DNA of 64,000 bases, taken from BOG-224 sp963783505 (GTDB taxonomy: Bacteria; Acidobacteriota; Terriglobia; Bryobacterales; Bryobacteraceae). Position 1 is the stretch's first letter. Each line of letters opens with the position of its first letter. The notes under the pieces are model-generated. The model was given only the letters and a program-made list of their open reading frames with translations, was not told the origin of the DNA and made no database searches. Position numbers and translations under genes: made by a program. This document shows positions 33,550 through 43,182 of this stretch, in pieces. The stretch covers positions 12,366 to 76,365 of the forward strand of contig CAWAOP010000051.1 in the NCBI GenBank assembly GCA_963783505.1, written 5' to 3'.

Positions 33550-36216
33550 TTACTTCCCGGGCGCTCCCTGCGCTTCCCACAGGAATTTGCGCAGAAACGT
33601 GTCCATGCGGCCCAGAGCGTACAGCCACCGGCTGTGGAGGAGAGATTCGTGCACGTCGTCCGGGAAGACGATGAGTTCGTAATAGACGTCGCGCTGCCGG
33701 AGAAGTTGAATGAGGCCGGTCATTTGCTGGAAGGCGACGTTGCGATCGTCGTCGCCTTGAACGAGCAGCACCGGCGATTTCCAGCCATCGATCAAGCCGG
33801 CCGTTGACGACTTATAGGAGACCGCCGAGGGATCCAGCGAGTTGCCGAAGAGGTGAACGCCGGCCAGATCGACGCCCGCCTTGAAGATGTCGGAATTGCG
33901 CGCGAGCGCTTGCGACGTGAGCAAGCCGCCGTACGACAAACCCCAGATGCCGATTCGATTCGGATCCACGTCGGCCCTGGCCTGCAAATATTTGGCGCCG
34001 GCGAGCACATCCTGATACTCGCTCATGCCCTGGCCCCCGGTGTTGGGAGCGGCGCGGAAAGACCGGCCATAGCCGACTCCGCCGCGGTAATTGATGGACA
34101 TCACGATGTAGCCTTCGCTGGCAAGCCACTCATTGATGCCGTAGGCCCAGTGATAGAACTGCATGTAGTGATAGGCCGGCATCATTTCCCGCGTGGGCCC
34201 GCCATGCACGAAGATGATGGCCGGCCGCCGTTCGCCCGCCTTAAGGTCCTTCGGCACAAAAACTTGATTGTGGATCTCGAGGCCGTCGGCGGCTTTGGTG
34301 AGCACGATCTCCGGCTTCACGTGCGCGTCGACTGGAAAGCCGGGCCGAGAGGTGGGGAAGACGATCTTCTGCGCCGCTTGCGCCGCCCCCGTGGTCCACA
34401 CGCCCAACGACTGCGGCAGATTCCAATTGGCGCTGAGCGTCGCGAGATACTTCCCCGAAGAGAGCGGCGCCGGGTAGGTTTCGACGCCATCGCCGGTGGT
34501 GATTTGCGCGGGCGCGCCACCCGATACCGGAACGGCCCAGATGTGACGCCGCTCGATATCCTTCGCGTTCGTGCAGTAGTAAAACGTCTTGCCATCGGCC
34601 GAGTACGCGATGGAAGTTTGATCTTCAATCAGCCCGTCGGTGGTGGTCAGAAGGACGGGACGCGCGGATAGGTCCGTAATCTTGAGCGAGTAAAAGCGCT
34701 CCCATTCGTCGGCCGGAGCTGTCTGGCCCCGCTGAGCCGTCGCGGGCGCTTGGCCCTGCCGATCCGCCGCGGGCGCCGGATTCTGCTGCGTTGCTGGCGA
34801 AGGCACCGGAGCTGGCGATTCCGCTCTTCCACCCGGGGCCTCGGCGGTTCCGCGTCCGCCTCTGCCGCCGCGTCCGCCGCCAAACTCGAAAATCAGGTTG
34901 TCGCCCGCCAGGTGCGCGTTGCCAAGGTTGGTGACGAGCGCGTCACTGGGTTGATTGCGCCAGATTTCCTGAGCTTCTCCCGTGCTTACGTCAGCCTTGT
35001 ATACGGCTATCGTGTATCCGCCTTTGAACGTGGCGCTCATCAGGCCCGGAGAATTGTTCGTCGCGGCCGTGGAGGCTGTGGCGCCCTGGCCTGCCCGTCC
35101 GCCGCCTTCGCTAGCCTGCTGGGTGTTCGGCGCCGCTGCCGGCGCCTGACCCGCGCGTCCCGCGGCGTTCCCTTCGGGGGCGTTGGCCGGGGCCGCGGGA
35201 GCCGTGGCGGTCTGTTCGCCGCGACCTGCATTTTGCGCCTGAGGACTGGCGGCCGCCGCCGCGGCCCCTCGGCCTCCACGGCCACCGCCTCCCGGAAACG
35301 CGGGCGTTGCCGCCGCGGGCTGAGTGGCCGCGCCACGGCCCGCGCCACGGCCTGCTGTTGTGGTAGCCGTGCCCGGCTGGAACGCCGGACCGTTCGGCAG
35401 GCCGACTCCGCCTCCGCCTTGTTGCGCCTGCCGGCCGAATGGCAAGCCGGGGCGGCGGACGAAGTATAGGTGCTTGCCGTCGGGCATCCACATCGGGTTC
35501 GAGTCGAAATCCACGCTCGGCGACATGTACTTTACCGAGCGCGTAGCCATGTCGTAGACCACGATGAAGCTGTGATCGGTGCGCGTGCTCACGAAGGCGA
35601 TCTTGCGGCCGTCCGGCGACCATCGGGGGCCGCTCTGAACGCCCCACTCGGTGATGAAAGCCTTCTCGCCGCGATCCACCTCGCCGGCCGGCTTTATGGG
35701 AGTGACTTTCGCACGGTAGATCTGCCCGTCCTTGACGAACAGGATCGAGCTGCCATCGGGGGCCAGTTCCGGGTTGGCCGTATCGGCCACCCGCCACGCG
35801 CCGCCGGCGCCGCTGGTGCGAGCCGCCCAGATGGCGTGCTCGGGTCCAGCCGGATCCGCGGACGGATTCGGCGACCAGCCCTCGCGATTGGGCGCCTCCC
35901 CACGGAGAAAGATGACGGTGCTGCCATCGTCCGAGATGCGGACGCTCGACATCATGATGCCGTCGTCTTTCGTGAAGTTCGTCAGGCGCACGGGGACGAA
36001 CAAAGGGGCGGCCGCCGTGTAGGCGTTTCGCTTGCCTTCGGCGTAATCCACCCAGGCGATCCGGTCGACCTTTTGCGCGGCGACCACCTCCTGCGGGGAT
36101 GCCGGGCTCAAGAACTGCTGGACCGTCGGGGCGCTGGGCGGAGCCGCGAGAAGCGGGGCCGCGAGGCAGGCGGCGACTGCAATGGAGAGGGCTGAAACAC
36201 CAATCGTGATGCGCAT
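33550..36216 (-). CDS. Exported S9-family prolyl oligopeptidase-like peptidase with low-complexity inserts
   Basis: This is an 888-residue protein with a signal peptide (MRITIGVSALSIAVAACLAAP). The N-terminal PD40/WD40-like beta-propeller has repeats such as SPDGRKIAFVS and MPDGKHLYFV. The C-terminal alpha/beta hydrolase has nucleophile GLSYGGLLTSQAL (Ser about 775), Asp in LLVQGDDDRNVAFQQM and His in FPDDVHESLL. Two stretches rich in Gly, Ala, Pro, Gln and Arg (residues about 260-390 and 445-500) interrupt the propeller; family members are usually about 650-700 residues without them. It is probably a periplasmic dipeptidyl or oligopeptidase. It stands alone. Confidence 0.9.
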   Translation of the reverse strand: MRITIGVSALSIAVAACLAAPLLAAPPSAPTVQQFLSPASPQEVVAAQKVDRIAWVDYAEGKRNAYTAAAPLFVPVRLTNFTKDDGIMMSSVRISDDGSTVIFLRGEAPNREGWSPNPSADPAGPEHAIWAARTSGAGGAWRVADTANPELAPDGSSILFVKDGQIYRAKVTPIKPAGEVDRGEKAFITEWGVQSGPRWSPDGRKIAFVSTRTDHSFIVVYDMATRSVKYMSPSVDFDSNPMWMPDGKHLYFVRRPGLPFGRQAQQGGGGVGLPNGPAFQPGTATTTAGRGAGRGAATQPAAATPAFPGGGGRGGRGAAAAAASPQAQNAGRGEQTATAPAAPANAPEGNAAGRAGQAPAAAPNTQQASEGGGRAGQGATASTAATNNSPGLMSATFKGGYTIAVYKADVSTGEAQEIWRNQPSDALVTNLGNAHLAGDNLIFEFGGGRGGRGGRGTAEAPGGRAESPAPVPSPATQQNPAPAADRQGQAPATAQRGQTAPADEWERFYSLKITDLSARPVLLTTTDGLIEDQTSIAYSADGKTFYYCTNAKDIERRHIWAVPVSGGAPAQITTGDGVETYPAPLSSGKYLATLSANWNLPQSLGVWTTGAAQAAQKIVFPTSRPGFPVDAHVKPEIVLTKAADGLEIHNQVFVPKDLKAGERRPAIIFVHGGPTREMMPAYHYMQFYHWAYGINEWLASEGYIVMSINYRGGVGYGRSFRAAPNTGGQGMSEYQDVLAGAKYLQARADVDPNRIGIWGLSYGGLLTSQALARNSDIFKAGVDLAGVHLFGNSLDPSAVSYKSSTAGLIDGWKSPVLLVQGDDDRNVAFQQMTGLIQLLRQRDVYYELIVFPDDVHESLLHSRWLYALGRMDTFLRKFLWEAQGAPGK

Positions 36217-36415
36217 AGAGATCCTTCTGATACAGGCCCGGACGGGCCGTTGAGGGAGTATAACACGGGGCGCGAATCGCTTCCTCTCCGCGTAAACTCC
36301 GCGGCTCCGCGGTTGGGACTTTACCTTAGGGGACGGATTACGGCCTTCGCCCCTCCGGTTGCGGGCGCCATGCCTAGTCTGCTATAAACGCATATCGCAC
36401 TTTAGCCGTCGTTCT

Positions 36416-37003
36416 ATGCCGGACAAGAAGAAGCCCGTCAAGTCAACCGATCGCCGAGCCGGCGAGGGTCAGCCCAGGGCCGCGAGAGAACTGGAATCCC
36501 CGGCCGCCCCGCATATGGACACGGCCTCGCAACTGGCGGCTTTCGAAGCAGCCATGAAGCTGTTTCATGCGCGGAATTTTCAGGAAGCCCGGGCCTTGTT
36601 CGCGCGCGCCCAGGGTGGCCCGGAGCGAGACGTCGCCCAGCGCGCTCAAGGCCATATCGCGATGTGCGATCGCCGTCTTTCGCGGCCGGATGCGGATCTG
36701 CGCACGGCCGAGGATTATTACAATTACGGCGTCGCTCTGATGAATGCGCGCAATTCGGCGTCCGCGCGCGAGTATCTGGCAGGGGCGGCTCGGTTGTCCC
36801 CCGACACGGACTACATCCTGTACGCTTTGGGACTGGCCCACGCCCTTTGCGGCGATCTGGACGCGGCCTACGAGAACCTCAGGCGGGCCATCGAGCTCGA
36901 TCCGCGTAACCGCATCATGGCCCGCCGGGACGCCGATCTGGCGCATCTCGCCAACCGGCCGCCACTCGCCGCTCTGCTCTATCCTGAAAGGTCGGGCTGG
37001 TAG
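36416..37003 (+). CDS. TPR-containing protein
   Basis: This is a 195-residue protein with no signal peptide. It starts MPDKKKPVKSTDRRAGE, a highly basic leader. Tetratricopeptide repeats follow: MKLFHARNFQEARALFARAQ, YYNYGVALMNARNSASAREYL and ILYALGLAHALCGDLDAAYENLRRAIELDPRN (the last quoted segment has the best TPR match, with the terminal P-R-N). It is probably a cytoplasmic protein-binding adaptor. It lies 36 bases before yvcK in the same direction. Confidence 0.8.
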   Translation: MPDKKKPVKSTDRRAGEGQPRAARELESPAAPHMDTASQLAAFEAAMKLFHARNFQEARALFARAQGGPERDVAQRAQGHIAMCDRRLSRPDADLRTAEDYYNYGVALMNARNSASAREYLAGAARLSPDTDYILYALGLAHALCGDLDAAYENLRRAIELDPRNRIMARRDADLAHLANRPPLAALLYPERSGW

Positions 37004-37039
37004 ACTTGTCCGGTCCGCGGTAACGCTGCGTCATTCCAG

Positions 37040-38047
37040 ATGGAAAACGCCTCCCCACTGCGCATTGTCGCTATAGGCGGCGGCCATGGCCTCGCCGCTG
37101 TCCTGGAAGGACTGAAGAGCCACGCAAAGCCCGGAGGCGCGGCGCGCCCTTTCGTCGAGATCACCGCTATTGTCACGGTCACCGACGACGGCGGCAGCTC
37201 CGGACGCCTTCGCCGGGAGTTCGACGTTTTGCCGCCCGGCGATATCCGCAACTGCATGGTGGCGTTGAGCGAAGATTCAGCCTTGCTCTCGCGCCTCTTC
37301 CAGCACCGTTTTTCGGCGGGGCGCGGATTGAAGGGCCATAGCTTCGGCAATCTATTCCTGATGGCGCTCACGCAGATCATGGGCGATTTTCCGGACGCGG
37401 TGCGCGCCTCTTCCGAGGTCCTCAACATCGCCGGCCGCATCTATCCTTCCACCACGGCCAACGTAGCCCTGGAGGCGACGCTTCAAAGCGGACGGAAGGT
37501 GGTGGGTGAAACCAGGATCGGCAAGAGCGTGGAGCGCATCCAGCGCGTGCGGTTGATCCCGCGCAAAGCCAAACCGCTCTCCGCCGCGCTCGCGGCGATC
37601 GCGGAAGCGGATGTCATCACGCTCGGCCCGGGATCGCTGTTCACCAGCATCGTTCCCAATCTGCTGGTGGATGGCATCCCGGCGGCGATCCGCGCTTCGA
37701 AAGCGGTCAAGGCCTGCTTCATCAATTTGATGTGGCAGCCCGGCGAGACCGCTGAATTCCGCGCCTCCGATCACATTCGCGCAATCGAGCGGCACGGCGG
37801 CCGGAGGATACTGGATTACGCCATCGTGAACTCGTCGCCGATTCCGTCCTCGGCGAGGAAGCGTTATGCGCGGCAAGCCGCTCTCCCCGTCGAAATCGAC
37901 GTTGCGGCAATCGCCAGGATGGGCCTCAAAATCGTCTCCGCAAGCCTGGCCGAGTACGAGCGGAAGGTCCGGCACGACCCCGCGGCTACGGCCGCGGTGG
38001 TGCTTAGACTTGCGCAAGAAGGACGGCTGCGCAGACAGGCCGGGTAG
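37040..38047 (+). CDS. yvcK: YvcK/CofD-family gluconeogenesis factor
   Basis: This is a 335-residue Rossmann-fold protein. Hallmarks are AIGGGHGLAAVLEGLK at the N-terminus, TVTDDGGSSGRLRREFDVLPPGDIRNCMVAL, GHSFGNLFLMALT, and ADVITLGPGSLFTSIVPNLLV. YvcK binds UDP-sugar and, in Firmicutes and Actinobacteria, links carbon supply to peptidoglycan synthesis. The related CofD makes coenzyme F420, but the sequence order and DDGGSSGRLR match YvcK. In many genomes it neighbours rapZ and whiA, which are absent here. Confidence 0.93.
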   Translation: MENASPLRIVAIGGGHGLAAVLEGLKSHAKPGGAARPFVEITAIVTVTDDGGSSGRLRREFDVLPPGDIRNCMVALSEDSALLSRLFQHRFSAGRGLKGHSFGNLFLMALTQIMGDFPDAVRASSEVLNIAGRIYPSTTANVALEATLQSGRKVVGETRIGKSVERIQRVRLIPRKAKPLSAALAAIAEADVITLGPGSLFTSIVPNLLVDGIPAAIRASKAVKACFINLMWQPGETAEFRASDHIRAIERHGGRRILDYAIVNSSPIPSSARKRYARQAALPVEIDVAAIARMGLKIVSASLAEYERKVRHDPAATAAVVLRLAQEGRLRRQAG

Positions 38048-38266
38048 TCCTCCATTTCCGTGCCGCGACTTGAAAGGAGCGGGCGGGCGGCGGATCATTC
38101 TACAGAACTGCTTCCGTGAACAACGCGGCGTGCCCGATTCGGTGTTTGCGCGCGGGAGGAGAGATCCGCGGTATCTTCGGGTTTTGGCCAACCGCTTCCT
38201 TCGGTCGCGGCACGGAAAGAAGCGGATTCCGATCGCCGGCGGATAAATCGACGTTTTCTGGAGAGG

Positions 38267-38692
38267 CTACGCGAGAACCCACTCTTCCGCTCTCATCGCC
38301 TTGCGGATGGCGCGAGCGAGCTCGGCGCGAATCCAGAGCACCGCGCCGAGATCTTCGGGCGAAAACGCGGCGGCCCGGAGGCTGTATAACGCCAGAACTC
38401 CGACCACGCCATCGCCATCTTCAAGCGGCGCCGCCAACATGGAGCGGTACACGGGAGCCGGCGGGGGCAAGCGGCGCGGATCGCGATTGAAGGCCGGCCG
38501 CCTCGTGCCGGCTACGCGCCGGATCTCGCCTGCCGCATCGGATTCGCCGGGACGGAAAATCCGAATCGCATCGAATGCGAGCAGCGCGCCGAGCCGCCGA
38601 TCGAGAGTCCACAGTAGTTCCCCCAAATCGGCCGCGCGGCCAACTTCCTCCAAAAGTGTACACAGCGCGGCGGAGGGCCGGTTGTCGCGCAT
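38267..38692 (-). CDS. Short GAF-domain protein
   Basis: This is a 141-residue protein. The pattern LGELLWTLDRRLGALLAFDAI, then YRSMLAAPLEDGDGVVGVLALY, then FSPEDLGAVLWIRAELARAI fits a GAF domain with a shortened middle. There is no kinase, cyclase or DNA-binding domain, so it would bind a small ligand or act as a partner. About 75 bases separate its start from the end of the HDAC-like gene on the same strand. The ligand is unknown. Evidence is moderate because the central GAF strands are compressed. Confidence 0.65.
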   Translation of the reverse strand: MRDNRPSAALCTLLEEVGRAADLGELLWTLDRRLGALLAFDAIRIFRPGESDAAGEIRRVAGTRRPAFNRDPRRLPPPAPVYRSMLAAPLEDGDGVVGVLALYSLRAAAFSPEDLGAVLWIRAELARAIRKAMRAEEWVLA

Positions 38693-38767
38693 ACCTTACG
38701 TATCGGCGCGGAAAGAGGGATTGTGATTCAGAATCCTGCCGATAAGGTTTTCGGGTCGATTCATCCG

Positions 38768-39727
38768 TTACAGGGACCCGCCGGCCGTCTTAGGGGCGGA
38801 GCGGGCGGGGAATCCGCCTAGTTTCTCCAGCGCTTCCCGGGCGGCGTAGGCCGTGTTGGCGTGGATGGTCACCGTATCTTCCACGTCGCGCGAGTACCCG
38901 CCCGCCAGCACGGCCGCGACCGGAACGCCGCGGCGCAGAGCCTCGCCAATCACCAGCCGATCGCGCTCCATCAAGCCTTCGATCGTCAGGCTGAGCCCGC
39001 CGAGCTGGTCTTCGTGATACGGATCGGCCCCAGCCACGTAAACGATCAACTCCGGTTTGAACATCGCCATCGCGGCGAAATAGCCGCCTTCCAGGCGGTG
39101 AATGTATTCGGAGTCTCCCACGCCATCGGCCAGGTGGATATCCAGGCTGGAAGGCGGCTTCTCGCTCGGGTAGTTGTTGAATTGATGAATGGAAAGCGTG
39201 AAGACGGTGGAATCGCCGGCGAAGATGGCCGCGGTCCCGTTGCCGTGGTGCACGTCGCAATCCACTACCATGGCGCGGCCGATTTCGCCGTCCCGCTGCA
39301 GGCAGCGGATGGCGACGGCGATGTCGTTCAGCGCGCAGAACCCCTCGCCGTGGCCGGGGAAGGCGTGATGGAACCCTCCGCTCAGATTCATCGAGACGCC
39401 GGAAGCGAGCGCCAGCCGCGCGGCCAGCGTGGTGCCGCCCGCGGCCAGCCGGCAGGCGTTCACCATCTGCCGCGAGTACGGCATCTCGAGGCGCAGAATG
39501 TCCTGATAGGTCAGCAGGCCGTGCTTCAGCTTGGCCACCCACTCGGCGTCGTGAACCAGGCGGAGGTCGGCGTCCGTAGCCGGCGCCGGCTCGATGAAAT
39601 CCTCCGGCGTGGCGAACTTGGTCCGCATCATGCGGGCGTGCAGCCAGCGGTATTTCTTCGAGGGGAATACGTGGTCGCCCAAGTGCAGGTCGTAGAGCTC
39701 GTGATAGACCAGCCGGAAGGGCAACAT
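38768..39727 (-). CDS. Histone deacetylase-family amidohydrolase
   Basis: This 319-residue arginase/deacetylase-fold enzyme has zinc ligands in VVDCDVHHGNGTAAIF (Asp and His) and VYVAGADPYHEDQLGG (Asp). The catalytic His pair is in LSGGFHHAFPGHGEGFC, and the Gly-rich AAVLAGGYSRDVED closes the site. Bacterial members act on acetylated polyamines, acetoin-related substrates or protein lysines; the sequence cannot tell which. Downstream on the same strand is the GAF protein and upstream an AI-2E-type permease, with 16 bases between, so they may share a transcript. Confidence 0.92.
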   Translation of the reverse strand: MLPFRLVYHELYDLHLGDHVFPSKKYRWLHARMMRTKFATPEDFIEPAPATDADLRLVHDAEWVAKLKHGLLTYQDILRLEMPYSRQMVNACRLAAGGTTLAARLALASGVSMNLSGGFHHAFPGHGEGFCALNDIAVAIRCLQRDGEIGRAMVVDCDVHHGNGTAAIFAGDSTVFTLSIHQFNNYPSEKPPSSLDIHLADGVGDSEYIHRLEGGYFAAMAMFKPELIVYVAGADPYHEDQLGGLSLTIEGLMERDRLVIGEALRRGVPVAAVLAGGYSRDVEDTVTIHANTAYAAREALEKLGGFPARSAPKTAGGSL

Positions 39728-39742
39728 AGCGCTTTCGAGTTT

Positions 39743-40891
39743 TTAATCCCCCAGAAACTTCCCGATTGGCCGGAAGTCCTTTACGTTATCGCAGACCGCC
39801 TTGATTCCGGCGGTGAGCGGAATGGCCAGCAGCAAGCCGGCCGAGCCCCATAGGAAGCCCCACAACATCAACGAGAACGTCACCACCAGCGGGTTCAAGT
39901 GCACGCGCGAACCTACAATCTTGGGGTACAGGACATTCAGCCCCACCAGATGCAGAATGGCGGTGATGCCTACCACCAGAACGTAGACCGCCGCCTGGTT
40001 GACCCCCAAGGCGGCGAACAGAGGCGGAATGACGGCGAGCGGCAGACCGATATACGGCACCAGGCTGAGAAAACCGCTCAGCGTACCGATAATCGCGGGA
40101 TACGGAAGATGAATCGCCCAAAAAGCGAGACCGCTGAGGATGGCGAGCAGCAGCCCCAGCAGGGCGTTCCCCACCACGAACGCGCGCACCAGATCTCCGA
40201 TACCTTGCAGGCTGCGCGCGGCTACCAACCGGTCCTCGCCCTGAAAGAGCTGGAGGAAGCTGCGGTTCATGTGCTCCCGCCAGCTCAACATGAAGTAAAC
40301 CAAGAACGGTACGAACGAGGCCATCAGCAGGATGCGCGAAAACGACCCAATCCCGGCGTAGATGTAGTCTCCGATCGGAATGCCCTCCGGCTGCGGCTGA
40401 ACTGGAGGCAGGGCGGGAGCCGCCGGCGCGGCCTTGCCCTTCTTCTTGCTGGCCGCCAAGGCGGCCTTTTCCAGTTCGCGCTTCCGCTGGCCCGATAGGA
40501 ACATGGTGTACGCGCCCTGTTCCACGCCTTGAATCTTGTGCTGCACGCTGGCGACGAAGTCGCCGATGGTCTCGCCGTACTGGGGCAGATTCTCGTACAT
40601 TCCCGAGAATTGCGAGTACGCTCCCAAACCAATCACGTAGAGACCCAGCAGGGCCATCGCGCACACCAGGAAGCTTGCTACGCTCCGCGGCAGCTTCATG
40701 CGCATCAGCACGGTGACGAACGGATCGAGGATAAAAGCGATGACGACCGCGATCAGCCCCGTGATGAAGAAGCTGCGCCCGTAATAGAGGATGGCCAGCG
40801 CGGCTCCCAAGGCAACGATGGTGACCGCCGCGCCGCGCGCTTCGCGCACGGCAGTCTGCAATGTTGCTGGAGGCTTGTGAATCGGCGCCAC
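39743..40891 (-). CDS. AI-2E/PerM-family membrane transporter
   Basis: This is a 382-residue protein with about 8 hydrophobic segments. Family features are the N-terminal LYYGRSFFITGLIAVVIAFI, ASFVPFLVYFMLSWREHM, the VGNALLGLLLAILSGLAFW helix, and GTLSGFLSLVPYIGLPLAVIPP. An extra cytoplasmic or periplasmic stretch (residues about 140-195) is Lys/Ala then Pro/Gln-rich (SKKKGKAAPAAPALPPVQPQ), unusual for the family. The GTG at 40891 is a tentative start; the frame runs further upstream through low-complexity sequence. Substrate is unknown (exporter of AI-2, or of sodium/protons, in known members). Confidence 0.88.
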   Translation of the reverse strand: MAPIHKPPATLQTAVREARGAAVTIVALGAALAILYYGRSFFITGLIAVVIAFILDPFVTVLMRMKLPRSVASFLVCAMALLGLYVIGLGAYSQFSGMYENLPQYGETIGDFVASVQHKIQGVEQGAYTMFLSGQRKRELEKAALAASKKKGKAAPAAPALPPVQPQPEGIPIGDYIYAGIGSFSRILLMASFVPFLVYFMLSWREHMNRSFLQLFQGEDRLVAARSLQGIGDLVRAFVVGNALLGLLLAILSGLAFWAIHLPYPAIIGTLSGFLSLVPYIGLPLAVIPPLFAALGVNQAAVYVLVVGITAILHLVGLNVLYPKIVGSRVHLNPLVVTFSLMLWGFLWGSAGLLLAIPLTAGIKAVCDNVKDFRPIGKFLGD

Positions 40892-41160
40892 GTCTGGAGC
40901 AAATCCTGAATAGACTGTAGCATGGCTGCGCGGACGGGGAGGGATGGAAGGCGGGAGAAAGGAGAAAGGAGTCGGAAGGCTGAAGGGGACGCCAGCAGTT
41001 GAAGCCGCGGGTGGTTCCGTGACGAATCCCAGCCTCAAACAATGAATAGTGAAGGCGGCAGGCTCGGAGATTATTCAGCATTCGGTTTCCGTATTCAGCA
41101 TTCTGCATTCGGCCTTCAGCATTCATCACCCCTGCAGCATTCCCCCTTCCGCCTCCCATC

Positions 41161-41166
41161 TATAAT
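41161..41166 (+). promoter_or_regulatory. -10 box of ruvX-mltG
   Basis: A consensus TATAAT lies 9 bases before the TTG start of ruvX at 41176, with no ribosome-binding site between. The predicted transcript would begin within a few bases of the start codon. Upstream (41060-41150) is a degenerate repeat of ATTCAGCATTC and ATTCGG units, with no obvious -35. Confidence 0.5.
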
Positions 41167-41175
41167 GGTCTTACC

Positions 41176-41628
41176 TTGACCCCTTTGAAGACTCGCGTCC
41201 TGGCTCTCGATCTGGGCAAAAAACGCATCGGGCTTGCCATCAGCGACCCGATGGGCATTGTCGCGCAAGGTCTTCCCAACCTGGTGCGCGTCAACAAACG
41301 TACGGATCTCGACGCGCTGGCGCGGCTGATCGAAGAGCGCGAGGCGGGCCTGGTCTTAATGGGAAACCCCCTCAATATGGGCGGCGCGGAGGGAAGGCAA
41401 TCGGCCTGGGTCCGCGAGTTCGGCGAAGCGCTCAAGCGGCGGCTGGGCGTGAAGGTCGAATACCGCGACGAGCGCCTCACAACCGTGGAAGCCGGCCGCG
41501 TTCTGCGCGCGAGCGGCATTAGCATCGAAAAACGCGCGGCCGCGGTGGACCGGCTGTCCGCCATGATCCTGCTCCAAAGCTACCTGGATTTTCTGAACGC
41601 CGGGGCCGCGCCGGTTGATCCCGCCTGA
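41176..41628 (+). CDS. ruvX: RuvX/YqgF family pre-16S rRNA nuclease (Holliday junction resolvase-like)
   Basis: This is a 150-residue RNase H-fold protein. Motifs are the first Asp in LALDLGKKRIGLAISD, GLVLMGNPLNMGGAEGRQS, VKVEYRDERLTTVEA and DRLSAMILLQSYLD with the last Asp. The family trims the 5' end of 16S rRNA; a resolvase role was the older proposal. The start is a TTG at 41176 next to a -10 box. mltG follows after 3 bases, a pairing conserved in many bacteria. Confidence 0.94.
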   Translation: MTPLKTRVLALDLGKKRIGLAISDPMGIVAQGLPNLVRVNKRTDLDALARLIEEREAGLVLMGNPLNMGGAEGRQSAWVREFGEALKRRLGVKVEYRDERLTTVEAGRVLRASGISIEKRAAAVDRLSAMILLQSYLDFLNAGAAPVDPA

Positions 41629-41631
41629 GCC

Positions 41632-42619
41632 ATGCGAAACGCCCGGCGCAACGGCCTGCTTGTCATCCTCACCCTCTTCGTGGCTAGCTGGGCGATCGGC
41701 TTGAACTGGCATTACATCGGCTTCGACGGCGAGAAATTCATAGACATTCCGCGCGGAGCATCCAGTTACTCGATCGCGCGGATGCTGGCTAATGCGGGCG
41801 TGGTCGAGTCCCGATGGGACTTCCTGGCGGCGCGCGTCATCGAGCGCGGGCGCGCGCTCCAGGCCGGTGAATACCGTTTCAACAAGCCCGCAACGCCGCT
41901 GGAAGTTTATAGCCGCATCGCCCGCGGCGACGTGTTCTATTACGACCTGGTTGTGCCCGAAGGCCGCAACATGTTCGATATAGCGGCCACCGCCGAGAAA
42001 CTCGGCGTCTTTTCCGCCGCGAGTTTCCTCAAGGCTGCGCGCGACCCGGCGCTGATTCGCGATCTCGATCCCCACGCTCCCACACTCGAAGGCTATCTCT
42101 GCCCGGGGAGTTACCGCCTCAGCCACAACGCCACTCCCGCGCAGCTTTGCCGCATGATGACTCAGAAGTTCCGCGCGATGTGGGAAGGGCTGGTCACTAA
42201 CGCCAACGTCCACGACGCCATCACGCTGGCGTCCATGGTGGAGCGCGAAGGCAAGCTGGAGAGCGACCGCCCGCTCATCGCCGCGGTATTCGCCAACCGC
42301 CTGCGCATTGGCATGAAACTCGATTGCGATCCGACTACCATCTACGCCGCCCTGCTTGCGGACGAATACCGCGGCGTCCATCCACCAGTCCGATCTGGAT
42401 CGCGACAGCCCCTACAACACCTATCGGCGCGCCGGATTGCCTCCGGGGCCGATCGCCAATCCCGGGCTGCCCTCGATACTCGCTGCCTTGCATCCCGCCA
42501 CGACCAAGGCCCTGTACTTCGTCCTGCGCCCCGATGGTTCGGGCGCGCATCAGTTCTCGGAAACAAAGGCCGCGCACGAACAGGCCGTGGGAAAATACCG
42601 GCGTGGGCTCGCGCGATAG
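41632..42619 (+). CDS. mltG: Endolytic transglycosylase MltG (frameshifted near 42378)
   Basis: It cleaves nascent peptidoglycan strands at the inner membrane and ends their elongation. The protein is about 328 residues after repair. It has one N-terminal membrane segment (GLLVILTLFVASWAIGL), a LysM-like domain with DIPRGASSYSIARML, and the YceG domain with the catalytic Glu in ITLASMVEREGKLESDRPL. The frame breaks at ADEYRGV. Dropping one C at about 42379 gives VIHQSDLDRDSPYNTYRRAG then LPPGPIANPGLPSILAALHP, the highly conserved MltG C-terminus. The single extra base is probably a sequence error. Confidence 0.92.
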
Positions 42620-43085
42620 CTCCATCAAACGGCGTCTCGAGGAGATGCTCGCGAAGTCGCAGCCGGAGGCCATAAACGGGGCTCTCTGGAAAGATCTGCT
42701 CGAACGCCTCGCTCCCGTTTCGGAGAATTACCTGCGCGAATTGTTGCGCGCCACGGGGCTGAAGTTCGAGCAGCCCTACGCAGGCGTCCGGCAGCACACG
42801 TTCGAGGAACTGGAAGATTCGCTGGTGGAAATGGGGCGCGCTTACGCCGATGCCATGGCCGCGGGCGACCGCGCGCTGGCGCGTGACTGCCGCCGCCAGG
42901 TAATCGCCGCCAAAAGCCGCGCCCGAATCACGGCCGCCGCAAAAGGCGCAAGCGTTGAGACCCAGGAACGGAAGCGGGAGATGGCTCAATGGATGCTGGT
43001 GTGGCTGGAGAATCCCGGGGTATTCCCCGCTTGGACCGCCATCCGCAAGCGCACGATGGCCGCCGATCCGTCCGCTGCGGATTGA
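42603..43085 (+). CDS. Hypothetical helical protein downstream of mltG
   Basis: This is a 160-residue protein of unknown family. The GTG at 42603 overlaps the end of mltG by 17 bases; an ATG at 42645 is an alternative. It is almost wholly alpha-helical by composition and highly charged (RRLEEMLAKS, DRALARDCRRQVIAAKSRAR). No signal peptide, membrane segment or catalytic motif is seen. Overlap with mltG suggests co-translation and a possible envelope-related role, but this is inference only. Confidence 0.6.
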   Translation: MGSRDSSIKRRLEEMLAKSQPEAINGALWKDLLERLAPVSENYLRELLRATGLKFEQPYAGVRQHTFEELEDSLVEMGRAYADAMAAGDRALARDCRRQVIAAKSRARITAAAKGASVETQERKREMAQWMLVWLENPGVFPAWTAIRKRTMAADPSAAD

Positions 43086-43182
43086 ACCGCGGAATCGCGA
43101 GTGCTCGCGCCGTGAAAGGCCCGCTACAGCGCGTTTTGCTATGATTTCGATTGGAATCATCCGATTGGGAGGTCCTTTTAAT

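Noticed and set aside
41060..41150. CRISPR-like array of ATTCAGCATTC units
   Set aside because: The units are short, degenerate and not separated by unique spacers of constant length, and no cas genes are present anywhere in the window.
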